Origin: Inia geoffrensis | Taxonomy: Eukaryota > Chordata > Mammalia > Artiodactyla > Iniidae | Assembly: GCA_036417435.1 (NCBI GenBank) | Contig: CM070902.1 | Coordinates: 136,017,886 to 136,081,885, forward strand | Reading direction: 5' to 3' | Length of the DNA: 64,000 bases | Part shown: in pieces, positions 35,201-45,000 of the stretch | Position numbering within the stretch: the stretch's first letter is position 1 | Layout of the letters: each line of letters begins with the position of its first letter | Translations under genes and position numbers: made by a program | The notes under the pieces: model-generated | What the model was told of the DNA's origin: nothing | What the model saw: the letters and a program-made list of their open reading frames with translations, nothing else | The model's database searches: none

Positions 35201-35740
35201 AAAATTGGACCCTTATCTCATAAAATATATGAAAATCAACTTACAATGCGTTAAAAACTTAAATATGAGATCTGGAATTGAAAAACTATTGAAGAAAGCA
35301 TAGAGAAAAAGCTTTTCAACATTGGTTTGGGCAATAATTATTTTTTGGATATAATGCCAAAAGCAGTCAACAAAAGCAAAAACAGAAAAGTGGGATCACA
35401 TCAAACTAAAAAGCTTCCACACTGCAAAGGAAACAATCAACAAGGTGAAAAAGCAACCTATAGAGTGCGGGAAAATATTTGCAAACCACATACCTGACAA
35501 GGGAATAATATCCAAAATATATAAGAAACTCATACAAGTCAATGTCAAAAAGCAAACAACTGAATTAAATTATGGGCTAGGGACCTGAATAGACATTTAT
35601 CTAAAGAAATGATATAAATAGCTAACAGGTACAGGAAAATGTGCTCAACATCACTAATCATCAGGGGAATGAAATCAAAGCCACAGTGACCTATCACTTC
35701 ACACCTGTTAGAATAGCTGTTGTCAAAAAAACAAATGATG

Positions 35741-35777
35741 TGGGGGCATGGGGGGGATGAATTGGGAGATTGGGATT

Positions 35778-35836
<59 letters not shown>

Positions 35837-36070
35837 AAAGTAGATAATATGTGTATTATCATATATGTACATATGTACACATATATATGTGTAAAGTAGA
35901 TAACTAATAAGGACCTGCTGTATAACACAGGGAACTCCACTTCGATGTACAGTAGAAACTAACACAACGTTGCAAAACAACTATATCCCAATTAAAAAAT
36001 AATAATAAAACTACACAAACTCAAAAACTACACAAACTCAAAAAAAAACTACACAAACTCAAAAAAAAAA
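35741..36070 (+). mobile_element. L1 3' end nested in copy C, with TA repeat and a repeated tail
   Basis: It interrupts copy C between 'aaaaaaacaaatgatg' (35725-35740) and 'aaaagacgaacgatg' (36069-36083), which look like a diverged target duplication. The insert reads as a cetartiodactyl L1 3' UTR ('ggggatgaattgggagattgg', 'taactaataaggacctgctg', 'aactaacacaacgttgc'). A TA/TG repeat has expanded inside it. Its tail holds three copies of 'actacacaaactcaaaaa'-like units separated by A-runs (36008-36062). Confidence 0.87.
35781..35836. repeat. (TA)23 plus (GT)5 microsatellite
   Basis: An uninterrupted AT/TA run at 35781-35826 followed by GT repeats. It sits inside the nested L1 3' UTR. Confidence 0.97.
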
Positions 36071-36271
36071 AAGACGAACGATGACATGTGTTGTTGAGGA
36101 TGTGGAGAAAAGGGAACATTGTTGGTGGGAATGTAAATTGGTGCAGCCACTATGGAAAACAGTATGGAGTTTCCTTGAAAAAAATAAAACTACTTTATGG
36201 TCTAGAAGTCCTGCTTCTGCAAATATATCCAAAGGCAATGAAATCAGTATTTGAACGGAATATCTGCACTC

Positions 36272-36355
36272 CTATATATATATATACATATATATATATG
36301 TATATATATATATGTATGTGTTTGTGTGTGTGTGTGTGTGTTATATGTATATATA
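36272..36355. repeat. TA/TG microsatellite in L1 copy C
   Basis: TATATA runs with CATA/GTATG interruptions followed by (TG)n. Confidence 0.95.
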
Positions 36356-36699
36356 GAATATTATTTAAAGAAATGAAATCCTAACTTTTAGAATAATATG
36401 AATGGGTCTGGAGGACATTATGCTAGGTGAAATAAACCAGCCACAGAAAGACAAATACTGCATGATCTTATTTACATGTGGAATCTAAAATAGTTGAACT
36501 CATAGGAGCAGAGAGTATAATGGTGGTTGCTAGGGACTTGGCGGGGGGGAAATATGGAGAAGTTGGTCAAAGGGTACAAAGTTTCAGTTTTGCAAGATGA
36601 ATAAGTTCTGGAGATCTAATACACAGCAATAGGACTACAGTTAACAATACTGTATTATATACTAAAATTTGTTTAGAGGGTAGATCTTAAGTGTTCTTG

Positions 36700-36717
36700 C
36701 CACACACACACACGTGT

Positions 36718-36750
<33 letters not shown>
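36700..36750. repeat. (CA)n microsatellite in L1 copy C 3' UTR
   Basis: CA repeats from 36700 with one 'cgtgtg' interruption, then 15 CA units. Confidence 0.96.
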
Positions 36751-36751
<1 letters not shown>

Positions 36752-36905
36752 GAAAATAGTAACCATGTGAGGTGATGGATATGCTTCTGAGCTTGAGTGT
36801 GGTGATTATTTCACAATGTACACATACATCAAAATATGTACACCTTACCTCTATACAATTTTTATTTGTTAATTTTACCTCAATAAAGTTAGGGGAAAGT
36901 TTTTC

Positions 36906-37127
36906 TTTTTTTCGTTTTTGTTTTGTTTTTTTTGCGGTACGCGGGCCTCTCACCGCTGCGGCCTCTCCCGTCGCGGAGCACAGGCTCCGGGTGCGCAGGC
37001 TCAGCAGCCATGGCTCACAGGCTCAGCTGCTCCGCGGCATGTGGGATCTTCCCTGGACCGGGGCACGAACCCGCATCCCCTGCATCGGCAGGCGGACTCC
37101 CAAGCACTGCGCCACCAGGGAAGCCCT
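36906..37127 (-). mobile_element. Young CpG-rich CHR-type SINE
   Basis: Reverse complement of the SINE from T-rich tail through 'gcggtacgcgggcctctcac' to 'gcgccaccagggaagccc'. It keeps many CpG dinucleotides that are TG or CA in the other copies, so it is probably the youngest SINE in the window. It lies directly at the 3' end of L1 copy C. 'tttcttt' T-rich sequence on both sides may be the target duplication. Confidence 0.95.
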
Positions 37128-37530
37128 TTCTTTTGTTTTTTATTGGCTTAAAACAACACAAATTTATTATCTCACAAGTTTCGTGTTTCAGTTGTCTAGG
37201 CATGGGTAGCTGTGTCCTCTGCTCAGGGTGTTCCCCTTTCCCAGAGGAAATCAAGGTATTAGCTGGAGGTATGATCTCATCTGGTGTTCAGGATTCTCTT
37301 CCAAGCTCACTACTTGTAGGCAGAATTCAGTTTCTTGCAGTTAGGAGACTGATGTCCTCAGCAACTAGAGGCTGCCTCCACTCTCTGCCACGTGGTGGTT
37401 TGTTTCTTCAAAGTCACCAAGAGTGTAGTTGCTGATGCTTCTCTCTGTTTTACTTCTTCCATCTCTGCCTTCTAAATTCTTTTATAAAGAGCTCACCTCA
37501 CTAGGTCAGGCCCTCCCAGGATAATCTCTT
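37128..37530 (-). mobile_element. ERVL/MaLR-type LTR (MLT2-like), reverse orientation
   Basis: 'ggcttaaaacaacacaaattt', 'ttccaagctcactacttg', 'cagaattcagtttcttgcag' and 'gctgcctccactctctgcc' follow the order of a reverse MLT2-like LTR. The end near 37500 is not sharp. Confidence 0.55.
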
Positions 37531-37549
37531 TTTATTTATTTTTAATTTT

Positions 37550-37986
37550 AAGAATTTGTATGTACACGTTTCCCCTGTTATTTGAAAATAGAGAATTCCT
37601 ATGAAAATTTTAATAAGCTGAAATTGTGTAAATCAAAATAGCAATTACCTTAGGACACCTCTTGCTAATGGATGCACAAAATAAATCAAGGTAAAGCATA
37701 GATGCTCACAGTTACAGTTCAAATCTTGATGCTGAGATGCTGAGTTCAGTTCCTGGGGAAGGAGCTTGGTGGGGTCATTCTCACTGCTCAGGTTGTGCAC
37801 TGCCTCTATAATTGCTCAGCTCATGCAAAACATGTGATAAATGCTATTTTCATTTTTCATCTTTTTTCATAAAAGTAAAATCCTCTTTGGATTTCTTTTG
37901 GTTAACATAAACATGTACTAATGTAGGTCTTTTGTAAAAGCTAATTGGCATAAAGTGAACTTGCGAAAAATGAGGGATACCTGTAT
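37550..37986. repeat. Candidate DNA-transposon fossil with imperfect terminal inverted repeats
   Basis: The left end 'tacacgtttcccctgttatt' (37562-37581) and the reverse complement of the right end, 'tacaggtatccctcattttt', agree at about two thirds of positions, and both are next to TA. The interior contains 'ctgaaattgtgtaaatcaaa'. I believe it is a mammalian DNA element but cannot name it. Confidence 0.4.
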
Positions 37987-37987
37987 T

Positions 37988-38145
37988 TTTTTTAAGAGCA
38001 GTTTTAGGTTCACAGAAATATTGAGAGGATGGTACAGAGATTTCCTATATACCCTCTGCCGTCACACATCCCCTATTATCAATCAACATCCCATATCAAA
38101 ATGGTACATTTGTTATAATCAAACCTATATTGATTGATACATAAC
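37988..38145 (-). repeat. Old L1 (L1M-like) fragment, reverse orientation
   Basis: 'gagcagttttaggttcacag' followed by 'ttgagaggatggtacagag' and 'tcaacatcccatatcaaaat' is a familiar reverse-oriented L1M piece. Confidence 0.6.
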
Positions 38146-38222
38146 TGTATCAAAACATCGAGTTGGACAGTGTACAATTTTTATTTGTCAATTATATCTC
38201 AATAAAGCTGGAAGCGAAAAAT
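38146..38222 (+). repeat. Old L1M 3'-end fragment
   Basis: 'tacaatttttatttgtcaat' followed by 'atatctcaataaagctgg' is the typical end of an L1M 3' UTR. It is the same signature as the end of copy C, here as a 5'-truncated piece. Confidence 0.75.
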
Positions 38223-38811
38223 ATATTTTTCTTTAGTGTTTACCAAAATGCTTAAAGAACTCATTCAACAATAAGTATAAAATTCACAGAATTTTTTATA
38301 ATAAATTTTCATTCCATTAATTTTTTCTGCATTTCAACAGCATTGTCATATTCCTGGCCCTTCAAATTTTTCTATAGTTTTATCTAGATAAAGGTTGTGT
38401 AAGTAATTTACATAAAAGTGTGTAATCCTGCTCCTGTTGTGTTATCTTATTAGGCAAGATTCTTCAAATTATTCTCATAGGGAACCATTTGAGTTTTAGA
38501 AGTTGTAAGTCTAACACTAATTGCTATCTCTTTCACATCACTTTACTAAGGACTTGTATCTAAAAAATGAGTAATATTTAGAATTTCTCACATTTCCATT
38601 ATGACAATATATCACATCTGCTGTTATTTAAATTATTAACTTTTGTAATTTATTCCCTGCATAATCTGTTTTATTATTTGTTGCTGATGTTCGTATTCTG
38701 TACAAATGTTTTCTTGTACAATCAGCAAATTTTGCTATGGTTTCTGCCTTGAATTGGTTATGTATTGTTTTGTAACAACAACATAATTTCAGTGTTATAC
38801 AAAGATAAGCA
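38223..38811. other. Unclassified AT-rich interval
   Basis: No gene or repeat recognised. Confidence 0.5.
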
Positions 38812-39205
38812 TTTTTGGTTGTTGTTGTGCTGGTGACTATGAATTTGCTGGGGGAAGTTGGTCTAACTCATGCTCAGCTGCTGGCTCTTGTATCCAAGTC
38901 CTCACACATCTGCAGATTGGCTGTGGTTGGATGATCTAGGGCAGTCCTGGGTCTGCCTAGGTTGGTTGGAGTGGCTCTGTACCATATCCTCTCATCCTCT
39001 TCTCAAGGCCAGTGGGCTAATCTGGGAATTCTTTTGCTGGTGAAGGCAGAAATGCAAGAGAGTGTCGGATGGTTTGCAAGACTTCAGTCATGCTGTGCCC
39101 ATTACCATTCATTGACTGAACGAAGTCCATGGCCCAGTTTAAATACCAATGGAAGTAGGGAGAGAGGGAGTGAATATTTTTTAATGATAAACCTAATCTA
39201 CCACA
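38812..39205 (-). mobile_element. Possible ERVL/MaLR-type LTR, eroded
   Basis: 'gcagattggctgtggttgg', 'tcctctcatcctcttctcaagg' style blocks and the end 'aacctaatctaccacaa' fit a reverse-oriented LTR ending TACCACA. The start is not clear. Confidence 0.45.
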
Positions 39206-39456
39206 ATCCATATTAAGAAAATTTCTATTAATATAATTAAAGTTTTGTGGATGATTCACTGAATGATGGACCAGTTCAAAAAACTGAAACATAAACATTG
39301 AGCATTCAATACCAGCATGTCAATATTGTACCATATTTTCATATTTCTACTCTGCAGGATGAAGAGTTATAGTAGTTAAATCAGATTTTCATTTTGAATG
39401 CATAACACCATTGTTATGCATTTCATTTTCTTTATGTCTACTAAGAATATGTGATA
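39206..39456. other. Interval before L1 copy D, ending in its target site
   Basis: No repeat recognised. The last 14 bases, aagaatatgtgata (39443-39456), are the left target duplication of copy D. Confidence 0.7.
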
Positions 39457-40507
39457 GGGACGAGGGGAAGATAGTGGAAGAGTAAGACGTGGAGATCACT
39501 TTCCTCCCCACAGATACACCAGAAATACATCTACACGTTGAACAACTCCTACAAAACACCTACTGAATGCTGGCAGAAGACCTCAGACCTCCCAAAAGGC
39601 AAGAATGTCCCCACGTACCTGGGTAGGGCAAAAGAAAAAAGAATAAACAGAAAGAAAAGGATAGGGATGGTACCTGCACCAGTGCGAAGGAGGAAAGGTT
39701 TCCTAACACTAGGAAGCCCCTTCGCAGGCAGAGATTGCGGGTGCCGGAGGGGGGGAGCTTCGGAGTTGTGGAGGAGAGCACAGCAACAGGGGTGTGGAGG
39801 GCAAAGTGGGGAGATTCCCGCACAGAGGATCGGTGCTGACCAGCACTCACCAGCCCGAGAGGCTTGTATGCTCCCCTGCCGGGGTGGGCGGGGCTGGGAA
39901 CTGAGGCTTGGGCTTCGGTTGGAGTGCAGGGAACCCTGTCCTGTCTGAGCAAAGAACAGACATCCTCTGGCAACCTACACACAGAGGTGGGGCCAAATCC
40001 AAAGCTGAGCCCCTGGGAGCTGTGAGAACAAACAAGAGAAAGGGAAATCTCTCCGAGCAGCCAAAGAAACAGCAGATTAAAGCTCCACAATCAACTTCAT
40101 GTACTCTGCATCTGTGGAATACATGAATAGGCAACGAATCTTCCCAAATTGAGGAGGTGGACTTTGAGAGCAAGATTTATGATTTTTTTTCCCCTTTTCC
40201 TCTTTTTCTGAGTGTGTATGTGTATGCTGCCGTGTGAGATTTTGTCTGTATAGCTTTGCTTCCACCATTTGTCCTGGGTTCTAGCCGTGCTTTTTTTTGT
40301 TTGTTTGTTTGTTTTTGTTTTCTTTTTTAAAAAATTGTTTTTCTTAATAATTATTTTTTATTTTAATAACTTTATTTTATTTTGTCTTACTTTATTTTAT
40401 CTTCTTTCTTTCTTTCCTTCCTTCCTTCCTTCCTTCCTCTCTCCCTCCCTCCCTTCTTTTCCTTCCTTCCTCCCTCCTTCCCTCCCTCCCTCGCTCTCTC
40501 TCTCTCC

Positions 40508-40581
<74 letters not shown>

Positions 40582-41102
40582 GCTTTTTCTCCCTTTTATT
40601 CTGAGCCGTGTGGATGAAAGGCTCTTGGTCCTGCAGACAGGAGTCAGTGCTCTGCCTCTGAGGTGGGAGAGCCAACTTCAGGACACTGGTCCACAAGAGA
40701 CCTCCCAGCTCCACATAATATCAAATGGTGAAAATCTCCCAGAGATCTCCATCTCAACTCAAGCACCCAGCCTTCACTCAACGACCAGCAAGCTACAGTG
40801 CTGGACGCCCTATGCCAAACAACTAGCAAGACAGGAACACAACCCCACCCATTAGCAGAGAGGCTACCTAAAATCATCATAAGTCCAGAGACACCCCAAA
40901 ACACACCACGAGACATGGACCTGCCCACCAGAAAGACAAGATCCAGCCTCATCCACAGAACACAGGTATTAGTCCCATCCACAAGGAAGCCTACACAACC
41001 CACTGAACCAAATGTAGCCACTGGTGACAGACACCAAAAACAACGGGAACTACGAACCTGCAACATGCAAAAGGAGACCCCAAACACAGTAAGATAAGCA
41101 AA
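39457..41102 (+). promoter_or_regulatory. L1 copy D 5' UTR (internal promoter region)
   Basis: Homologous to the copy B 5' UTR but lacking about 0.5 kb in the middle, the junction falling near 39925-39945. An antisense open frame covers 39560-40090 and a sense open frame 40798-41097. The pyrimidine microsatellite lies at 40401-40581. Promoter activity is inferred from the L1 family only. Confidence 0.7.
40401..40581 (+). repeat. Expanded pyrimidine microsatellite (CTTT/CCTT)n in the L1 5' UTR
   Basis: About 180 nt of almost pure pyrimidine: CTTT, then CCTT, CCCT and CTCT mixes, then about 19 units of CTTT. Copies A (8441-8465) and B (16410-16430, 16500-16530) have only short pyrimidine runs at the equivalent places. 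The long frames predicted through it on both strands are repeat translations. Confidence 0.98.
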
Positions 41103-41992
41103 ATGAGAAGACAGAAAAATGCACAGCAAGTGAAGGAGCAAGATAAAAACCCACCAGACCTAACAAATGAAGAGGAAATAGGCAGTATACCTGAAAAAGA
41201 AATCAGAATAATGACAGTAAAGATGATCCAAAATCTTGGAAATAGAATAGACAAAATGCAAGAAACGTTTAACAAGGATATAGAAGAACTAAAGATGAAA
41301 CAAGCAATGATGAACAACACAATAAATGAAATTAAAAATAATCTAGATGGTATCAATAGCAGAATAACTGAGGCAGAAGAACGGATAAGTGACCTGGAAG
41401 ATAAAATAGTGGAAATAACTACTGCAGAGCAGAATAAAGAAAAAAGAATGAAAAGAACTGAGGACAGTCTCAGTGACCTCAGGGACAACATTAAACACAC
41501 CAAAATTTGAATTATAGGGGCCCCATAAGAAGAAGAGGAAAAGAAAGGGACTGAGAAAATATTTGAAGAGATTATAGTTGAAAACTTCCTTAATATGGGA
41601 AAGGAAATAGTCAAGTCCAGGAAGCACAGAGAGTCCCATACAGGATAAACCCAAAGAGAAACACGCCAAGACACATATTAATCAAACTGTCAAAAATTAA
41701 ATACAAACAAAACATATTAAAAGCAGTCACGGAAAAACAACAAATAACACACAAGGGATTCCCCATAAGGTTAACAACTGATGTTTCTGCAGAAACTCTG
41801 CAAGCCAGAAGGGACTGGCAGGACATATTTAAAATGATGAAGGAGAAAAACCTACAACCAAGATTACTCTACCCACCAAAGATGTCATTCAGATTTGACA
41901 GAGAAATTAAAACCTTTACAGACAAGCAAAAGCTGAGAGAGTTCAGCACCACCAAACCAGCTTTACAACAAATGATAAAGGAACTTCTCTAG
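41103..41992 (+). pseudogene. L1 copy D ORF1p, one nonsense codon in the middle
   Basis: LINE-1 ORF1p binds L1 RNA as a coiled-coil trimer. The ATG at 41103 opens a 135-codon frame (MRRQKNAQQVKEQ start) containing a coiled coil at about residues 45-125 (LGNRIDKMQETFNKDIEEL; SRITEAEERISDLEDK). It ends in TGA at 41508-41510, the Arg codon of the NI-R-IIG motif in the family. Beyond it, TAA at about 41526 and a small deletion near 41610 interrupt the RRM. The C-terminal domain reads well, with LLYPPKMSFRFDREIK and the KELL end at TAG 41990. An antisense frame of 227 codons overlaps it. Confidence 0.88.
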
Positions 41993-42050
41993 GCAGGAAA
42001 CACAAGAGAAGGAAAAGGCCTAAAATAACGAACCCAAAACAATTAAGAAA

Positions 42051-45000
42051 ATGGTAATAGGAACATACATATAGATAATTACCTTAAATGTAAATGAACT
42101 AAATGCTCCCACCAAAAGACACAGATTGGCTGGATAGATACAAAAAGAAGACCTGTCTTCTTCAAAAAGAAGACCATGCTGTCTACAAGAGACCCGCTTT
42201 AGACCTAGAGACACATACAGACTGAAAGTAAGGGGATGGAAAAAGGTATTCCATGCAAATGGAAACCAAAAGAAAGATGGAGGAGCATTTCTCATATCAT
42301 ACAAAATAGACTTGAAAATAAAGACTATTATGAGAGACAAAGAAGGACACTACATAATGATCAAGGGATCAATCCAAGAAGAAGATATAACAATTGTAAA
42401 TATTTATGCACCCAACATAGGAGCACCTCAATACGTAAGGCAAATACTAACAGCCATAAAAGGGGAAATCGACAGTAACACATAAATAGTAGGGACTTTA
42501 ACACCCCACTTTCACCAATGGACACATCATTAAAAGTGAGAATAAATAAGGAAACACAAGCTTTAATTGATACATTAAACAAGATGGACTTAATTGATAT
42601 TTATGGGACATTCCATCCAGAAACAACAAAATACACATTTTTCTCAAGTGCTCATGGAACACTCTCCAGGATGGATCATATCTTGAGTCACAAATCAAGC
42701 CTTGGTAAATTTAAGAAAATTGAAATTGTATCAAGTATCTTCTCCGACCACAACTCTATGAAAGTAGATATCAATTACAGGAAAACATCTGCAAAAAATA
42801 CAAACACATGGAGGTTAAACAATACACTACTTAATTACGAAGTGATCACTGAAGAAATCAAAGAGGAAATTAAAAAATACATAGAAACAAATGACAATGG
42901 AGACACGATGACCCAAAATCTATGGGATGCAGCGAAAACAGTTCCTAGAGGGAAGTTTATAGCAACACAGTCCTACCACAAGAAACAGGAAACATCTCGA
43001 ATAAACAACCTATCTTGCACCTAAAGCAATTAGAGAAAGAAGAACAAAACAACCCCAAAGTTAGCAGAAGGAAAGAAGTCATAAAAATCAGATCAGAAAT
43101 AAATGAAAAAGAAATGAAGGAAACGATAGCAAAGATCAATAAAACTAAATGCTGGTTCTTTGAGAAGATAAACAAAATTGATAAACCATTAGCCAAACTC
43201 ATCAAGAAAAAAAGGGAGAAGACACAAATCAATAGAATTAGAAATGAAAAAGGAGAAGTAACAACTGACACTGCAGAAATACAAAAGATCATGAGAGATT
43301 ACTACAAGCAACTCTATGCCAATAAAATGGACAACCTGGAAGAAATGGACAAACTCTTAGAAATGCACAACATGCCATGACTGAATCAGGAAGAAATAGT
43401 AAATATGAACAGACCAATCACAAGCACTGAAATTGAGACTATGATTAAAAATCTGCCAACAAACAAAAGCCCAGGACCAGATGGCTTCACAGGTGAATTC
43501 TATCAAACATTTACAGAAGAGCTAACACCTATCCTTCTCAAACTCTTCCAAAATATAGCAGAGGGAGGAACACTCCCAAACTCATTCTACTGGGCCACCA
43601 TCGCCCTGATACCAAAACCAGACAAGGGTGTCACAAAGAAAGAAAACTAGAGGCCAATATCACTGATGAACTTAGATGCAAAAATCCTCAACAAAATACT
43701 AGCAACAGAATCCAACAGCACATTAAAAGGATCATACACCATGATCAAGTGAGGTTTATTCCAGGAATGCAAGGATTCTTCAATATATGCAAATCAATCA
43801 ACGTGATACACCATATTAACAAACTGAAGGAGAAAACCATATGATCATCTCACTAGATGCAGAGAAAGCATTTGACAAAATTCAACACCCATATATGACA
43901 AAAACCGTGCAGAAAGTAGGCATAGAGGGAACTTTCCTCAACATAATAAAGGCCATATATGACAAACCCACAGACAACATCATCCTCCATGGTGAAAAAC
44001 TGAAAGCGTTTCCACTAAGATTAGGAACAAGACAAGGTTGCCCACTCTCACCACTCTTATTCAACATAGTTGTGGAAGTTTTAGCCACAGCAATCAGAGA
44101 AGAAAAGGAAATAAAAGGAATCCAAATCGGAAAAGAAGAAGTAAAGCTGTCACTGTAGAGAATCCTGAAGATGTTACCAGAAAACTACTAGAGCTAATCA
44201 GTGAATTTGGTAAAGTAGCAGGGTACATAATTAATGCACAGAAATCTCTGTCATTCTTATACACTAATGATGAAAAATCTGAAAGTGAAATTAAGAAAAC
44301 ATTCCCATTTACCACTGCAACAAAAAGAATAAAATATCTAGGAATAAACCTACCTGAGGAGACAAAAGACCTGTATGCAGAAAATTATAAGACACTGATG
44401 AAAGAAATTAAAGGTGATACAAATAGATGGAGAGATATAGCATGTTCTTGGATTGGAAGAATCAACATTGTGAAAATGACTCTACTACCCAAAGCAATCT
44501 ACAGATTCAATGCAATCCCTAACAAACCAGCACTGGCATTTTTCATAGAACTAGAATAAAAAATTTCACAATTTGTATGGAAACACAAAAGACCCTGAAT
44601 AGCCAAAGCAATCTTGAGAATGAAAAATGGAGCTGGAGGAATCAGGCTCCCTGACTTCGGACTAATCTACAAAGCTACAGTAATCAAGACAGTATGGTAC
44701 TGGCACAGAAACAGAAAGATAGATCAATGGAACAGGATAGAAAGCCCAGAGATAAACCCACGTACATATGGTCACCTTATCTTTGATAAAGGAGGCAGGA
44801 ATGTACAGTGGAGAAAGGACAGCCTCTTCAATAAGTGGTGCTGGGAAAACTGGACAGGTACACGTAAAAGTATATGAGATTAGATCACTCCCTAACACCA
44901 CAAACAAAAATAAGTTCAAAATGGATTAAAGACCTAACTGTAAGGCCAGAAACTATCAAACTCTTAGAGGAAAACATAGGCAGGACACTCTATGACATAA

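Larger units (their letters stand above)
32722..36390 (+). pseudogene. L1 copy C ORF2p pseudogene
   Basis: The endonuclease region shows ETYRTFHPTAEEYTFFSS at 33020-33075. RT fingers relics lie at 33700-33960 (damaged PGPDG region), SINAENTFDKIQH at 34218-34256, and the catalytic box appears as LSDD instead of FADD at about 34529-34540. The NIVKM-like 'attgctaaaatatcc' region (34858 on) and the C-terminal zinc-knuckle region around 36090-36150 follow. Stops and frameshifts are frequent. An L1 end is nested within it. No product expected. Confidence 0.8.
32386..36900 (+). mobile_element. L1 copy C: older LINE-1 (L1MA-like), ORF1 missing
   Basis: A 5' UTR relic (32386-32720, 'gacatcagcaagatggtgg') is joined directly to the ORF2 endonuclease region at about 32722, so ORF1 has been deleted. 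ORF2 can be followed to about 36390, and the 3' UTR ends with 'acctcaataaagttagggg', a signature of older L1M 3' ends. A different L1 end is nested at 35741-36070, and microsatellites have grown at 36272 and 36700. Divergence from copies A, B and D is much greater than among those three. Confidence 0.88.

Noticed and set aside
35545..35980. Minus-strand frames of 131 and 85 codons with Tyr-Ile repeats
   Set aside because: They run through the TA microsatellite in the nested L1 and are repeat translations.
40269..40855. Overlapping plus-strand frames of 111 and 157 codons and a minus-strand frame of 105 codons
   Set aside because: They are translations of the CTTT/CCTT microsatellite in L1 copy D (runs of Ser/Phe/Leu or Lys/Glu/Arg), not genes.
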